Origin: Cynocephalus volans
Taxonomy: Eukaryota > Chordata > Mammalia > Dermoptera > Cynocephalidae
Assembly (NCBI RefSeq): GCF_027409185.1
Contig: NC_084462.1
Location: 185,198,071-185,262,070 of the forward strand
Reading direction: 5' to 3'
DNA length: 64,000 bases
Positions within the stretch are counted from its first letter, which is position 1, and the number at the start of each line of letters is the position of its first letter. The position numbers and the translations under genes were made by a program. Positions 49,620 through 61,791 of the stretch are shown here, in pieces. The notes below the pieces were generated by a model. The model was not told the origin of the DNA. It did not search any database and was given only the letters and a program-made list of their open reading frames with translations.

Positions 49620-50270
49620 TTCACATCCATTCCTTCCCCACTTTACCAATCTCTAAGAAGTTTCACACTCTCTCTGGTCTTTATTTCTCTTGCTCTGATC
49701 CCTCACTAAAATCACCCTTAATTCTGTACCTACTGCAATACAGCCTTTTGCTACTCTGCTCATCCAAACCCTTTCAGCCCCTTTCGATTAGTCACTTTCA
49801 AAGCTGCTTCTCTGTTTTCATGTGTGTGTATTGCTGCACCCGACTCCTCAGTAACAATTTTCTGTCTTTGATTGTTTTGTGTTGCTATAAAAAAATACCT
49901 GAGAATGTGTAATTTATAAGGCAAAGGAGGTGTATTTGTCTCACGAGTCTGGGACAGCTGCATCTTGTGCAGGCTTCAGGCTGCATCTGCTTATGGTGGG
50001 ATGTGGAAGAGGAGTGTATGTGTGCGATGAGACCACATGCCAGGAGAAGAACCACCACGAGAGTGTGGATGTGCCAGGCTCTTTTGAACTTACAACTCTC
50101 TAGGAAATTAACAGTGCAAGAGGTAACTCACTCCCAGCCCAGGGAGCATTCATCTACTCATGAAGGATCCACCCCAATGGCCCACAGACCAACCACTAGG
50201 CTAAAACTCTCAAAACTACAACATTGGGGTTAAGCTTTCAACAGGAGTTTTTCAAACCACAGTGAACTGC
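49620..50270 (-). mobile_element. MaLR fragment, unit delta
   Basis: Duplicate of 15480-16137: MaLR internal 3' part plus one LTR. Confidence 0.7.
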
Positions 50271-50274
50271 ATAC

Positions 50275-50460
50275 GTCTAATATTCTAAGAGAATAGATCA
50301 CAAGTGTTTCCTCCCACAAATGTGGTCACTATGGGAGATGTTGGATGTGTTATTAAGCCATGTTATGTCAATGATTTCACAATGTATTCATCTATTAACC
50401 CATCATATTATACACCCTAAATACATTAACTTTTTATTTGTCAGTTATACCTCAGTAGAA
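50275..50460 (+). mobile_element. Old LINE-1 3' UTR fragment, unit delta
   Basis: Duplicate of 16140-16330. Confidence 0.62.
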
Positions 50461-51719
50461 CTAGACAAAATAAAATGTTTTACTCTGTAGAAATTCTGAA
50501 GAGAATCAACTATAAAAAATCTCACCAAACAAAAAGCTTTGAAGGAGCCGTGGTAAATTTTAATAGGCCCTGGAGAGGTTGCCGCTTGTCTTACACAAGC
50601 CGTAGTACACCGTGCAGCAGCGTCACTCTTGCGTTCCTGTTCTGACGCCGTCCCCTCAGCAGAGCTCATCTTGTAAGAGCTTCTCACACAGTTAATCCAG
50701 GGTTGTTGCTGAATTTAAATGAGGACACGTGTGTGTCTCCAAATAGACACAGCAGTTACGTGAGAATGGAGACCTGCCCGTGAGGTGAGCGAGTTCTTTC
50801 AGTTTACACGTGAATCCCTCATGATGAAACACTCAAATTTTTGGAAGAAATATTGTGTAAAGCATACATAGTTTGAAGATACTGACCTTCGTTCAAGACG
50901 TAAAGGTATTCCTTGCTAATAATAATATGATTGAGGGAAATGGGAATCGTTTTCACACAAAAAGTAAAGACCTGTGAGAGAGAAGTCATGGGAGCACTGG
51001 GAGGAAGGACCAGTGAGCTCCTGGACACACGGTCAACTGGGGCAGGCCCTTCATGCAATGGTGATTCAGCCCTGAAGGTTTTGTGGGCGATGACAGTATT
51101 CAGCAAAATGTGATTTCCTATTATTAGCTTGTGCTATTTAAACTAGTAGCACCCATTGTGTATTTATTTTATGTATATTTTAAAAATAGATTTATTGAGG
51201 TATACTAAATCTACAAAATCTGCAATATTTTGTAAATACTTAGCACCAATCATCTAATTTCATTTTCCTACATGCAGAAAAAACAGGGTATGTAGTATTA
51301 ATGTTATTTCCATGGCACAGATATGCAGTTAAAAACAGAAGCTCAAGCAAGTTGTGCAATGTGTCCAGGATCACATATCTGGTAAAATTGAGCCCTGGTA
51401 TCTGGGTCTGTGCTTCTCACCACACTACTCCTAGTCTTTGCTGAACCAACTCCAGGACACGGTGGGAAATGACTAGTGAGGTCTGCAGAACAAGTTTCTT
51501 TGGTAAGAGCATGGCATGCTTTATGTATTTATTGTTATTTTTGGCATTATGTGTTTTCTAAATGCAAGTCACTTTTTTTTTTTCTTTTTTGAATTCTGTG
51601 TTTACAAAAATGCATGGTTGATGCAGATGTATTTGCAGAAGTCTCAGACATTTCAAGATTATCATTTTACCACTTCTTTTCAGCCAAATTATTTACTTAT
51701 TTTAGCAGCTTTAATGACA
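50461..51719. other. No gene seen
   Basis: Counterpart of 16331-17580. AT-rich, with a T homopolymer near 51572-51583. Confidence 0.55.
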
Positions 51720-52140
51720 TAGAATTGACATATAGCAAATACCACATAGACAGTTGAAGTGTACAATGGGATACATATTGACGCATATGTACACCTGCAC
51801 ATCCGTCATAACAATCAGCAAAATAAACAAATTACCTTTAATTGTATTTTCATGTTCTCCTTTCAGTCATTCTCTTTTTCCACCTCTGTTCCCAATGTTT
51901 CATCTTTAATATATTTTAGATTACTTTTAATATTTTAGAATTTATAAAAATAAAATCATCAATATGTGTTTTATTTGTTTGTCTTTTTACTCAGCATACT
52001 TACTTGTGAATGTGCCATGTTTCTGTGTATCAGATATTTTAGTGATAGAAGGTATTTCAATACATGTATACACACTGTTTGTATATAGGAAGCTGCTTGA
52101 TATTCGGATTGTTTCTGGTTTCTGAATATTTCAAATAAAA
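51720..52140 (+). mobile_element. Old L1M-type fragment, unit delta
   Basis: Duplicate of 17580-18000. Confidence 0.55.
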
Positions 52141-52459
52141 CTGCTATTCAGCTTCGAGATATAGATGTCCAATAAAAAGTTTGTTCTAATTCTTATAACA
52201 AAAATAACTATTTTGCATTTGCTTAAATTAGCAAATTTTCTTCAGTACGTCAGATAACTAGCAGTATAAGACAACCAACAGATCTGAAGTCTAGAGAAAG
52301 GTAAGTATGTGCAGGGAGAAAAATGACCAAAATATGAGCGTATTAGAGGACGCCTAATGTCATATAGGCTGGTATATGCTTCAAATAGAAATATTTACTG
52401 GATTGCTTGAAGTTGAATGTGGTAAAGGATTTGCAGTGCAACATTCTCCGAAGGCATAT

Positions 52460-53403
52460 ATTTGTGGGTTCCAATTCTCCTTGAAGCCTTTTGCTTCTGG
52501 ATGAAGACACGTTATTGAAATCTGCATGCTCCAACCCTTGTGGTGCTTCTGACTGGGAAAAAACACAGTGACTTCTGCTGAAATGCATCCAGACCCACCT
52601 TCCCTACCATCTCTATGGTACTAAAACTTAATTTGCATCACTAAAAACTCCAAAACCAATATTCTACAGGTCCTAGTGGAATTTCATAGTGACTGGGAGG
52701 CGACAGAAGAAAACACAAAGCTCTGTCCAGAACCACCTCCCCTGTCTTCCTAAAACATTAAAATCATTATTCGTCAAGGAAGCACTGAGCAGTGGAAATG
52801 GGACAAGGATGGAAAACAACATCAGCTGTGGGAAAGAGCCTCTGGACAAACAACAGATGTTCTTCAGCAGATTTGGCGAAAGAACACGAGGGCCAGCACC
52901 ACCTCTGGAGGTGGGACAGGGCACTAGGAAGGACAGGGACCATGATCTTCACCTGAAAGTGCACCTCAGCCAGAAGGTCAGAGAATGACTGTCCAGTGCA
53001 ACCCCTGTGCGGATTGACATCGGTCAGGTGAGTGCGACACTGAGATGCACCTGGGAGAGGTGGAGGGACAGATTCTCTCTGGAGAGCACAGGGTGAGGAC
53101 ACAATGTCAATCTTTAAACAAAATAAGGTTTCACTGGAGGCACCAGAACTCTGGTGGCTGGAGCAGTAACACACTTCTATTCTGATAGCCACGGCAATGA
53201 TGAATTTAAGTGTAGCCACTGCTGAGTTCACACAAATTTCCACAATAAAATCATAGAAAATATAGGGTGTGATTATCTACAGAACAAAAGTAATAATAAG
53301 CCAATATAACAATTCCAATAGAGCCATTTTTGTAAACATGAACTTTTGAATTACTTGTGCACATTCCTTGGGAAATGGCAGTTTAATCACATCTGAAAAT
53401 ATT
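52460..53403. repeat. Third copy of the 1-945 segment
   Basis: Counterpart of 1-945 and 18335-19278. A one-base loss near 53007 fuses two minus-strand frames into a 158-codon frame absent from the other copies, so I do not call a gene. Featureless sequence continues to about 53985. Confidence 0.85.
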
Positions 53404-53989
53404 ATGGTTCAAAATCCTAGTAATCGTCACTGTGCAGCATTCACAGCAATTTGGCATAAGTTCTCATTACATAGTGGAATTTTCAGCTCTTTCTAAAATC
53501 ATATTTGAGTGTAGATCAAAAGTGGCCAAATTCATAGGCTGAGTCACCACTTTTTGCAATTCAGGCACAGACCAATGATGTTCAGTCCTCCACTTAAATA
53601 TAGTTTCTCATAAGTAATTTCATTGTTAGAAGGTAACATGCTCCCACATCTAAAAAAGTTGTCCTCTGTAGTGTATACAGACCAAGTATACAATATAGCT
53701 AATATTGTCTAGGGGTAGGTGACAATGATGGTTTATGTTTGGCTGTCTGTGTAGAATGTCATAGGTGGCTCCTGTCTGTAATATTCCTAAGATTCTGCAT
53801 CGCTTGGCCTGTTTACACACCCCAAACCCTGACAATCCCTAATGTTTTATTTAAAAATATCTTCATAGTTTTACTTCTCCTGTAATGTCATGTAGTTGGA
53901 ATAAGAAATAACCTATTTCACTACATTGGTATCCCTCACCTAGTAATATATTTTTTATGTTTCTCCATCTCTTTTCATGACTTGATAGC

Positions 53990-54285
53990 TCATGTTCTTT
54001 CAATGGTGAGTGACATTCCATTGTGTGGATGTTTATCTATCTATTTACTTATGAAGGACCAGTTTTGACAACTATAATTAAAGCAGCTATAAACATAAAT
54101 GACGTTTTTTGTGTGGACATAATTTTCTCTTCCTGCCTTCCAGTCCCTCACTAGGATCTGGGATTTTCTAGTCTGCTGCTCCAAACTCTTCCAGCCTCCT
54201 CCCATTACTCCGTTCCAAAGCCTCTTCCACATTTTCAGTTATTTGTTATGATCAATAAACAACTCCTGGAAACAAATTACTTATT
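53990..54285. mobile_element. Old LINE-1 and MaLR fragments, unit delta
   Basis: Duplicate of 19850-20160. Confidence 0.6.
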
Positions 54286-54499
54286 GGTGTAGAGCTAGAG
54301 CTGCGTCTGGAGCTCACAGACCCCTCGAGCCCATTGACACACCCTTCACATGCAGGTCTCTAAGCTAGATAACCAGCCAAAAGGTCCTTAGGGCCTTGGT
54401 TGGAGAATGAATGGTCTTTATTCATCACACAAAGGTCAAGGAGCTAGGCAGTGCAAAGAGAAACTATGAAACTCAACTGCTACAAGCAAAGTCCAAATG

Positions 54500-54990
54500 C
54501 CTGAATGTTGATAGCAGCTCTATTCACAGTAGCCAGAAAGTGAACAATCCCGAATGTTCACTGACAGATGAATTGATAAACAAACATTGTAATTTGATAC
54601 AAGTGAAAAACTATTCACCTATACAAACAAATGAAATACTGACACATGCTACAAAATAAATGAACTTTGAAAACATTATACCATGTAAAAGAAGCACACA
54701 CAAAGGCCACATCTTGTATAATCTGATTCATATTAAATACCCAGAATAGGCAAATCAATAGGGACAGAAAACATATTAGTGGTTTTCAGAAGCACGGAGA
54801 GAAAGGAACGGGAAGTGGCTGATTTTGGGGTATGGCATTTCCTTTTGAGGTGATGAGGATGTTGTGTAACCAAACAATGGTGACAGTTAATAAACCATAT
54901 GAAAACATTAAATGCCACTAAACTGTACAGTTTTAAATGTAATGCTATACCAGTATACGAAAAAAATACTTAAAATTTTATTTTTGGTTT
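54500..54990 (+). mobile_element. Ancient LINE-1 3' UTR fragment, unit delta
   Basis: Duplicate of 20370-20870. Confidence 0.75.
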
Positions 54991-55219
54991 ACATTAATCA
55001 TTTTAAAATAAGAGAAACAACATTTTAAGGGAATCCACAAAAGAAATGAATAAAATATAAGAGTTCCTGAGTAAGAATTTTGCTGAATAGAGACAGGAAA
55101 CACCAAGGTCTGAAAGGAAACCCTGGGTATTGTGTGCACCTGCTCCTCGTGGAAAGTTTCCATGTAGTGTGCTCTGGGTTCACTCAACCACCAAGTCCCC
55201 TCCTGTCTTCCCACAAAGA

Positions 55220-55261
55220 GGTTTGTGTCCGGGCTCATGCTGACTTCCCCTCACATATGTG
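55220..55261 (-). promoter_or_regulatory. Degenerate V RSS of pseudogene psiB
   Basis: Nonamer ACACAAACC is at 55220-55228. The heptamer position reads CACATAT (55255-55261) with a 26-bp gap, the same lesion type as psiA. Confidence 0.8.
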
Positions 55262-55677
55262 TCTCTCACACAGTAAGACACAGCTTTGTCCTCAACTATT
55301 AGGATTGCTCAGTGTTAAATAAGCTTGGTTCGTGGAGGTATGTCTGGTGATGCTGACTTGAGATTTAAGATCTGTATTATAGTGGTGCGATCACCACTCC
55401 ACATCACAACGACCCGCTCCAGCCTTTTCCTTGGTTCCTGGAGGATTCAGCTCACAGCACAGCTGGTTAAAGAGAATCCAGAGATAGAGCAGGTTATAGA
55501 CAAAGTCTGCAAGGGCTTCACCAGGCCAGGTCCTGACTCCTGCAGGTATATCTGGGACAGAACACCAGGGGACAAGGAGAATCATCATCAAACACACCTG
55601 AAATCACCACATGTCCATGTCCCTTCCCTAAAATCCCTGAGATATTCACAGCAGAGAGAGGCCACCAGGACACCCAT
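55262..55677 (-). pseudogene. IGHV pseudogene psiB, IGHV2-like
   Basis: Duplicate of psiA. It shares the TGA in place of the framework 2 tryptophan (55447-55449), the frameshift after CDR2 and the lost splice acceptor. It has an extra one-base insertion in framework 3 (near 55301) not present in psiA. The end reads SYCVR-like, with the Cys104 codon kept. The leader ATG equivalent is at 55675-55677. The shared lesions show the gene was already dead before the units duplicated. Confidence 0.87.
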
Positions 55678-55769
55678 GCTCTGATGAAGGGCTCCTGGTG
55701 GAAGGAGACTGGGGCTGCTCAGCCCAGGGCTGGCCTTTCAGCCTGACACTGGGGTCTGCTTTGCATGAA

Positions 55770-56302
55770 GAGGCCCCCGAGGATATAAGTGTGGGAGCAG
55801 AGGGGACGGTCTCTGTCTGTCCTTGTCTGGGCAGAGCGTTTTACCTTGTGCTGCTGAGAGGAACTGGGGAGACAGAACCTCAGAGACTCTTCTCTGCATC
55901 ACTGCCTGGTCTTCCTGTGTCCAGACAAATATGAAGAGAAGCGGGGATTGAGCATGGAGGGTTTGACAGAGCAGACCATGAAGAAACATTTGAATTAAAG
56001 AGATTCGAGGTTCAAGGAGAGGTCCATGACCTTTTGATCCTCAAATGCTCCATGCACAATATCTGTGTTGATATTGATGCTGGCTGCCAGCTGTTGGCTT
56101 CAGTCTCTCTGGACAAAAACCCATTATATGTCACTTCAATGATACAGTTGGAATTTTTTGAATCTTATTGTTGGCTCCCGCCAGAACAAAGAGACATTTA
56201 TAGGAGAATCAGGTATAAGTCTTTGTGGTGCGTGTATATATATACACATACATACATACACATACATACACACACATATACTTATGTACGCATGTGTTTA
56301 TC

Positions 56303-56357
<55 letters not shown>

Positions 56358-57370
56358 CTACCACATCTTGTTCCTCAGAGACAAGTCACTAAGGCAAACA
56401 CATAGAAAAGATGCCCCGTACCCACTGTGTGACAAAATCACATGGGAGTAGAAATATTATGTTGGAAATTTCTAGAAAGCTTGACCTTCCTCAGTCTCAT
56501 TTGGAAATCATCTGTTCACACTCCTGCCCCAACACCTACAATGTCAGCCTTGACTGTCACATCAGACTCAGTCTTGAGGTTCGTGATCTCGTCACTTGCT
56601 TCCCGTCACAGGTGACTCCTCGGTGGTGTTCTCTCAAGCGCAGCTCCTCCTGCATCTGCAAACCTGTGAGCTGGACACTCTGTGCCCCGCCTCCCCTTAA
56701 CCCAATGTACTGTGATGAGTCACTTCTAGGATGAAAACTGTAGACAACCGTGTTCAAAGAGTAATTCCAGGCCCCTGGGAGTCACTGGATCACAGCAACT
56801 TTGAACACTTTTTGGGCACGTGGTGCCACTGTCTGGTGCTGGTTTATTTCTACTGTCTGGTGATGACACTGCAAGACTCACAGCTTCCCCTTTGGCATTC
56901 TAGTCCCACCCTGTTAGGACACATCCTTTCTCAATTTTAAATTGTTCTTGTTTGCAGTGGATTACATCTTTTAGTCTTTTTAATTTAAAATGAGCTAGAA
57001 GAAGTTACAGGTTGTGAAAAATATTAAAACATAAGTAAAAACTACCCCTTTATGATGGTTCAGGACATACAGCAGATAATCTCAGCTAATCACAGTGAAA
57101 ACATGGACTTTGAAATGGATCAGAGGTACAAATAAAAAACAGGGACTATGCATCTATGTAAAACAAAGACTTAAATATGGGAAGGTATAGTAGGTCTACA
57201 GGCATAGATTTTCTCATAGAAATGGAAGATGCAGACCCCTTCAACAAACAAACAAACAAGTGCTTACTCTCAGCCTTGCTCTGCATGTGCAAACGGATCT
57301 GGGTCTTTTGAGCTGAGGGTCCTGAGTTCCCTCTAAACCAGTCCTGTGTCACCGTCCAGGGCTCTTGCTG
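55770..57370. other. No gene seen
   Basis: Counterpart of 21640-23310, with a deletion of about 78 bp near 57163. Contains an expanded GA microsatellite. Confidence 0.55.
56240..56354. repeat. CATA/CA and (GA)n microsatellite, long allele
   Basis: The GA run at 56306-56354 is about 49 bp, twice the length of its unit beta equivalent. Confidence 0.95.
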
Positions 57371-58565
57371 CTTTCCATAGGCCAATATTGTACAGATTTT
57401 CCTCTATGTTTTATTCTAAGTGTATCATAGTTTCAGGATTCAAAAGTAATGTATAATCCATTTTGAGTGAATTTTTCTAAGAGGGTCTAATTTCATTCTT
57501 TTGCATATGGATATCCAATTTTCCCAGCATAAGTTTTCTTATGAAATTGTACCCTTCTCATTATGTGTTCTTGTACATTGTTCAAAGTAATGAGAACACA
57601 AATGTTTGGTTTTATTTCTTGACTCTCTGTTCTGTTTGTCTCTAAGTCTGATTGTATGTCTTTAGCATGCTGTTTTGATTACTTTACCTTTACAATATAT
57701 TTAGAACCAAGGTTAAGTAGGCGTTATCTATGGGATGCAAGGACGATCCAAAATAAGCAAGCAAATGTATGTGATAAACTGCATTACTGAATGAAGGAGA
57801 AAAAGCATATGATCATCTTAACACAGGCAGAAAAAACATTCACCATACTTTAATACCTTTTTTATAACAAAAATTTGAAAAAATCAGTTACAGAAAAAAA
57901 TATACCTCATTATATTAAAGGTCATATATGACAATCCCACAGCTACCGATATGCTTCACAGTGAAAGTTGCAAGTTTGTTATATGTGATCAGAAGAAGAC
58001 AACACCACCCTCTTTCACCACATCTCTTCAACATAGAACTGGAAGTTCTAGTCCGAGCAGTTAGGTAATAAAAATAAACAAATGTCATCCACAGGGGAAA
58101 GGAGAATGAAAATTGCTTCTGTTTGCTGATAATATGATCTTACATATAAAACCCTAAAAACTCCACCTATAAATTTTGAGAACTAATGAAAAAAGTTGGA
58201 ATATAGCATGATAAAAATCAACACTCAGAAATCAGTAGTGTTCCTAAACAATAACAACGTACTTCCTAAAAAATAGTCCCAATTACAGTAGAATTAGAAA
58301 GACAAATTAAATTTATGGGAATGAATTTAACCAAGTGGTTTTAAAATGTGTATCCTGTAAACACTAAACCATTGATAAAAAATGGAAATGACATAAAAAT
58401 TGGAAAGATATCTTGTTTTCATGAATTTGAAGAATTGATATAGAATCAAACACAAGCAAGCATGTAACACAATATGTATCAAAATCCCAATGTAATTGTT
58501 TCACAGAAATTAAAAAAAAAATCGAAAATTTGTTTTAAACCACGAAGGACCTCAAAGAATCAAAG
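57370..58565. mobile_element. LINE-1 fragment with internal inversion, unit delta
   Basis: Duplicate of 23315-24490 with the same minus/plus junction near 57715. Confidence 0.78.
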
Positions 58566-58859
58566 CAATTCTGAACTAAACAGCAAAGTTGAAGGCCGTC
58601 AGTGATTATAATATGTACTGAAACCTTTAGAGATTATGTTACAAGACTCCATAACTTGTTCAACTTCCTTAGGATACTAGAAAGGATGAAAAGAAAAGGT
58701 TAATAGAAAAGCACTGCAAGAGAAGCGCAGAATGTTGGGGGGGGGGTCATAAGTAGAATAGACACTGCCAAGGAAAGAGTCAGAGAGTTTCGTCACGTGT
58801 CAAATAGAAGATTTCAAACTGAAATGAAAATTAAGAAAAACAATTAAAAATAGACAGAA

Positions 58860-59740
58860 CATAGATGATCTGTGGGAGAACGTCTAAACATGTAACATGT
58901 GAATAGTTGGATCTCCATTGATGCAGACGGCAAGCAGAACAGAATCAGTTTAAATATAAATGGATGAGAATTTTTCAGCAATGATGGCAGACACAAAAAT
59001 AAAGATCAAGGAAGCCCAGAGAAGACAAAACAGGATAAATAAAACAACAGCAATGACGTACATGCACATGCACACACACACACAGGCACACACACACATA
59101 CAGATACACTACATACATACACATCCCCCCCCACACATACACCCACACAAACACATACAGATACACACATGCACACGCCTAAACACAAACACACACAGAT
59201 GCACAAATACACACAGACACACAGAACCATGACCCAAACCTTAGGCCATATCATAATAAAATGGCAGAACATATTCAAAGAGGTTAGGTATAAACATGCT
59301 TAAATACAAGAGAAGAATGACACAGGTTACAGGGGACTTCATGTCAGAATCAGTGCAAACAACAATGCAGAGGTTTGAAATACTCAAAGTGTTGGAAGCT
59401 GCACTCACCACGCCCCAGGAATCTATATTCAGCTAAATGATCCTGCAAAAGTGGAGACCAGCATCTCCTCATATGTTCCCTCCCTCCGAGAAGGAATGAC
59501 TATTTGATATATGTCGAATAGCATGGAAATTATAGTCAATAATAATAGATTGTAATTTCAAAATAGTGAAAAGAGTAAATTTAAAACATCTCACCACAAA
59601 AATGGTACGGTGAGGGGAGGCATGGGTTCATCAGTTTAACCTGATTTTTCCACATTATATACATTTATCAAAATATCATGTTCCCCATAAATGAATACAA
59701 TTATGATTTATCAATTAAGATAACATTAATGAAAAAGTGA
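58860..59740 (+). mobile_element. Old L1M-type sequence with CA-rich tract, unit delta
   Basis: Counterpart of 24780-25720. The CA-rich tract (59065-59222) is contracted. Confidence 0.65.
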
Positions 59741-61180
59741 AGGAGAAATAAAGCGTCTCTCAGACCACACAGTGGTGAAGGATCAAGGCATCCCTCAGAA
59801 TCATGAACGAGGTGAGCACGGCTGCCAGCACAGCTTCTGCTCAACACCTTCAATGTGACAAGTAGATGCAAAGAAACAGCAATCATGAGGACACACACAC
59901 ACAGTCCTTGACTTTCCGGTGTGACACGAGGAGTTCTGTTTTCAGGATTTGCACATAAGGAGCTTGGACGTCATCACTCCCATCCAGACAACAAGAAAAA
60001 CCCTGAACAGACTGAAAATCAGTAACTCTTCTTAGACATCAAGGGACATTTCATCCAGTCTATAGCATGTCTTATCCTACTTACAGTGTGCTTTGCAGGG
60101 GCAAAGTTTTTAATTAACAACTCTAGGCTTTTCATGTTTCTACCGTGGATCATGCTGTTCTATCACCTCCTATGTACTTGGCATTTCCTCATTTCCTGAC
60201 ATATGTGGAAGCCATAGGATCCCTGCTCTGCACCACGTGAGGTCTCTGCCTTCACAGCTCATCCCAATCACTGAGCCTCGGATCTGCACCTGCACTGGGG
60301 AGGGTTGATGGGAACTGAGCAGGGCTCTGGACCTGTGGAGCTGAGCATCTGGGGACAGAGCAAGTGAGAATTTGCACAGTAGAAGACAGAAGGTGACACT
60401 AGGGTGAGTGTCTGTGGGATACATGGGGGCAGCAGAGTGGGGAGTGGGCGGGTCTCCGGGCTCTGTCCATCTGGTTCTCATTATCCGCATGGATTCTCCC
60501 CATGGAAGCTGAGAGACAAGATGTAGGACGCAGTTCCCAGGGCTACTTTGAGAGACACAGCCCAAAAGTCAGCCCAGAGGGCCCCTAATTGGGTTTTATT
60601 TCTGCACTTGTCATCGTGAATCCTCCACATGAAGTATCAGAGCTGTGTCTGGCCCTCAGGCAGCTGCTTCTCTGTCCAGGACACTGAGGAACGGACAGAG
60701 AGTGAGACCAACCCTGAACATCAGTGTCCACAGTGTGGATGAGGATCCAGAGGCTAAAATTCCTCAGTGAGGAGAGAGACGCCATGGGCAGAGGTCCTGT
60801 AGGATGAGCATAAAAATGTGGGGACATGTGTGCTTGACTGAGGGGAATGCCAATAAGGGACAATGACTTATGTGTCAGAAAGAGGACAGCTCATGTTATC
60901 ACCTAACAAAAGAAAGGTCCCAGTGAATGGAAAAATCTTATCTACAGATGAGAAAAGTTACTTCACTCTGTGTTGCCTGCAGTGAGTACATGGGAATTAG
61001 AGTCACAAAGAACAAAGCAAGAAACGACCCTGGGGGACATCTGAGAGTCAGCAGAGCAGAGGAAACCTCAGATCCCAAGAGGAACGCCCATCCCTCTCTG
61101 CACCTGCTCCATGGGGCACAGGAGCTGGGTGGGCCTTGAGCGCCCCCTGCAGCCCAGACCCCTCCTGTATCCTGCAGGGA
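59741..61180. other. Sequence 3' of V3, no gene seen
   Basis: Counterpart of 25721-27948 lacking about 745 bp; the junction is at about 60034-60036 (CTTCTTAGACATC). Confidence 0.6.
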
Positions 61181-61219
61181 GGTTTGTGTCTGGGCTCACG
61201 CTGACTTCCTGTCACTGTG
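61181..61219 (-). promoter_or_regulatory. V3 RSS (23-bp spacer), consensus
   Basis: Heptamer CACAGTG (61213-61219) and nonamer ACACAAACC (61181-61189), with a 23-bp spacer. The heptamer is the exact consensus, the best RSS in the window. Confidence 0.95.
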
Positions 61220-61657
61220 TCTCTCGCACAGTAATACACGCCTGTGTCCTCGTCGGTCACAGAGCTCAGCTGCAGGGAGAACTGGTTGTTGGACGTGTCT
61301 CTGGTGATGGAGGTGCGGCTCTTGAGGGACGGGTTATAATATGTGCTTCCACTATAACTAATGCTTCCAATCCACTCAAGGCTATTCCCCGTGGGCTGGC
61401 GGATCCAGCTCCAGTAGTAACCACTGGTGATGGAGTAACCAGAGACGGTGCACGTGAGGGAGAGGGTCTGCGAGGGCTTCACTAGTCCTGGGCCCGACTC
61501 CTGCAGCTGCACCTCGGAAAAGACACCTGGAGACAAGGAGAATCAGAACCTGTCAGTCACATGCAGTCACAACCATCCCACTGACCCACTTCTGTCCTCT
61601 GAGACACTCACCTTGAGGAGCTGTCACCAGGCAAAGGAGAAGACCCCACAGTCTCAT
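61220..61657 (-). CDS. IGHV: Immunoglobulin heavy variable segment V3 (IGHV4-like)
   Basis: The leader exon 61612-61657 encodes [15 protein letters not shown]. The intron is 61527-61611 (85 bp) and the V exon 61220-61526. The V domain is open: [20 protein letters not shown], Cys23 (SLTCTVSG), CDR1 GYSITSGYY, Trp41 (WSWIRQ), CDR2 ISYSGST, framework 3 [18 protein letters not shown]. The leader end reads VFS where V2 has VLS. With a consensus RSS, an octamer at 61770-61777 and a TATA-like AAATATAG (61742-61749, minus strand), it is the best candidate for a functional gene here. Same role as V2, with differences in CDR1 and framework 2 (GNSLEWIG against GKSLEWMG). Confidence 0.95.
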
Positions 61658-61769
61658 CTTCTGTTAGATCTCAACTCTGCCTTCCCCAGAGACCTGAGCC
61701 CTGCCTGAGGACAGACCTGTGAGCTTCCACCGCCCATGAGTCTATATTTACCCTGGAGCTTGAAGGAAA

Positions 61770-61777
61770 ATTTGCAT
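61770..61777 (-). promoter_or_regulatory. V3 promoter octamer
   Basis: ATGCAAAT on the minus strand, 113 bp upstream of the V3 ATG. Confidence 0.92.
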
Positions 61778-61791
61778 GTGGGAGAGCTCTG

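Noticed and set aside
52767..53243. 158-codon minus-strand frame
   Set aside because: The other two copies of this segment have one extra base that splits the frame, no domain is recognised, and the change is in one copy only.
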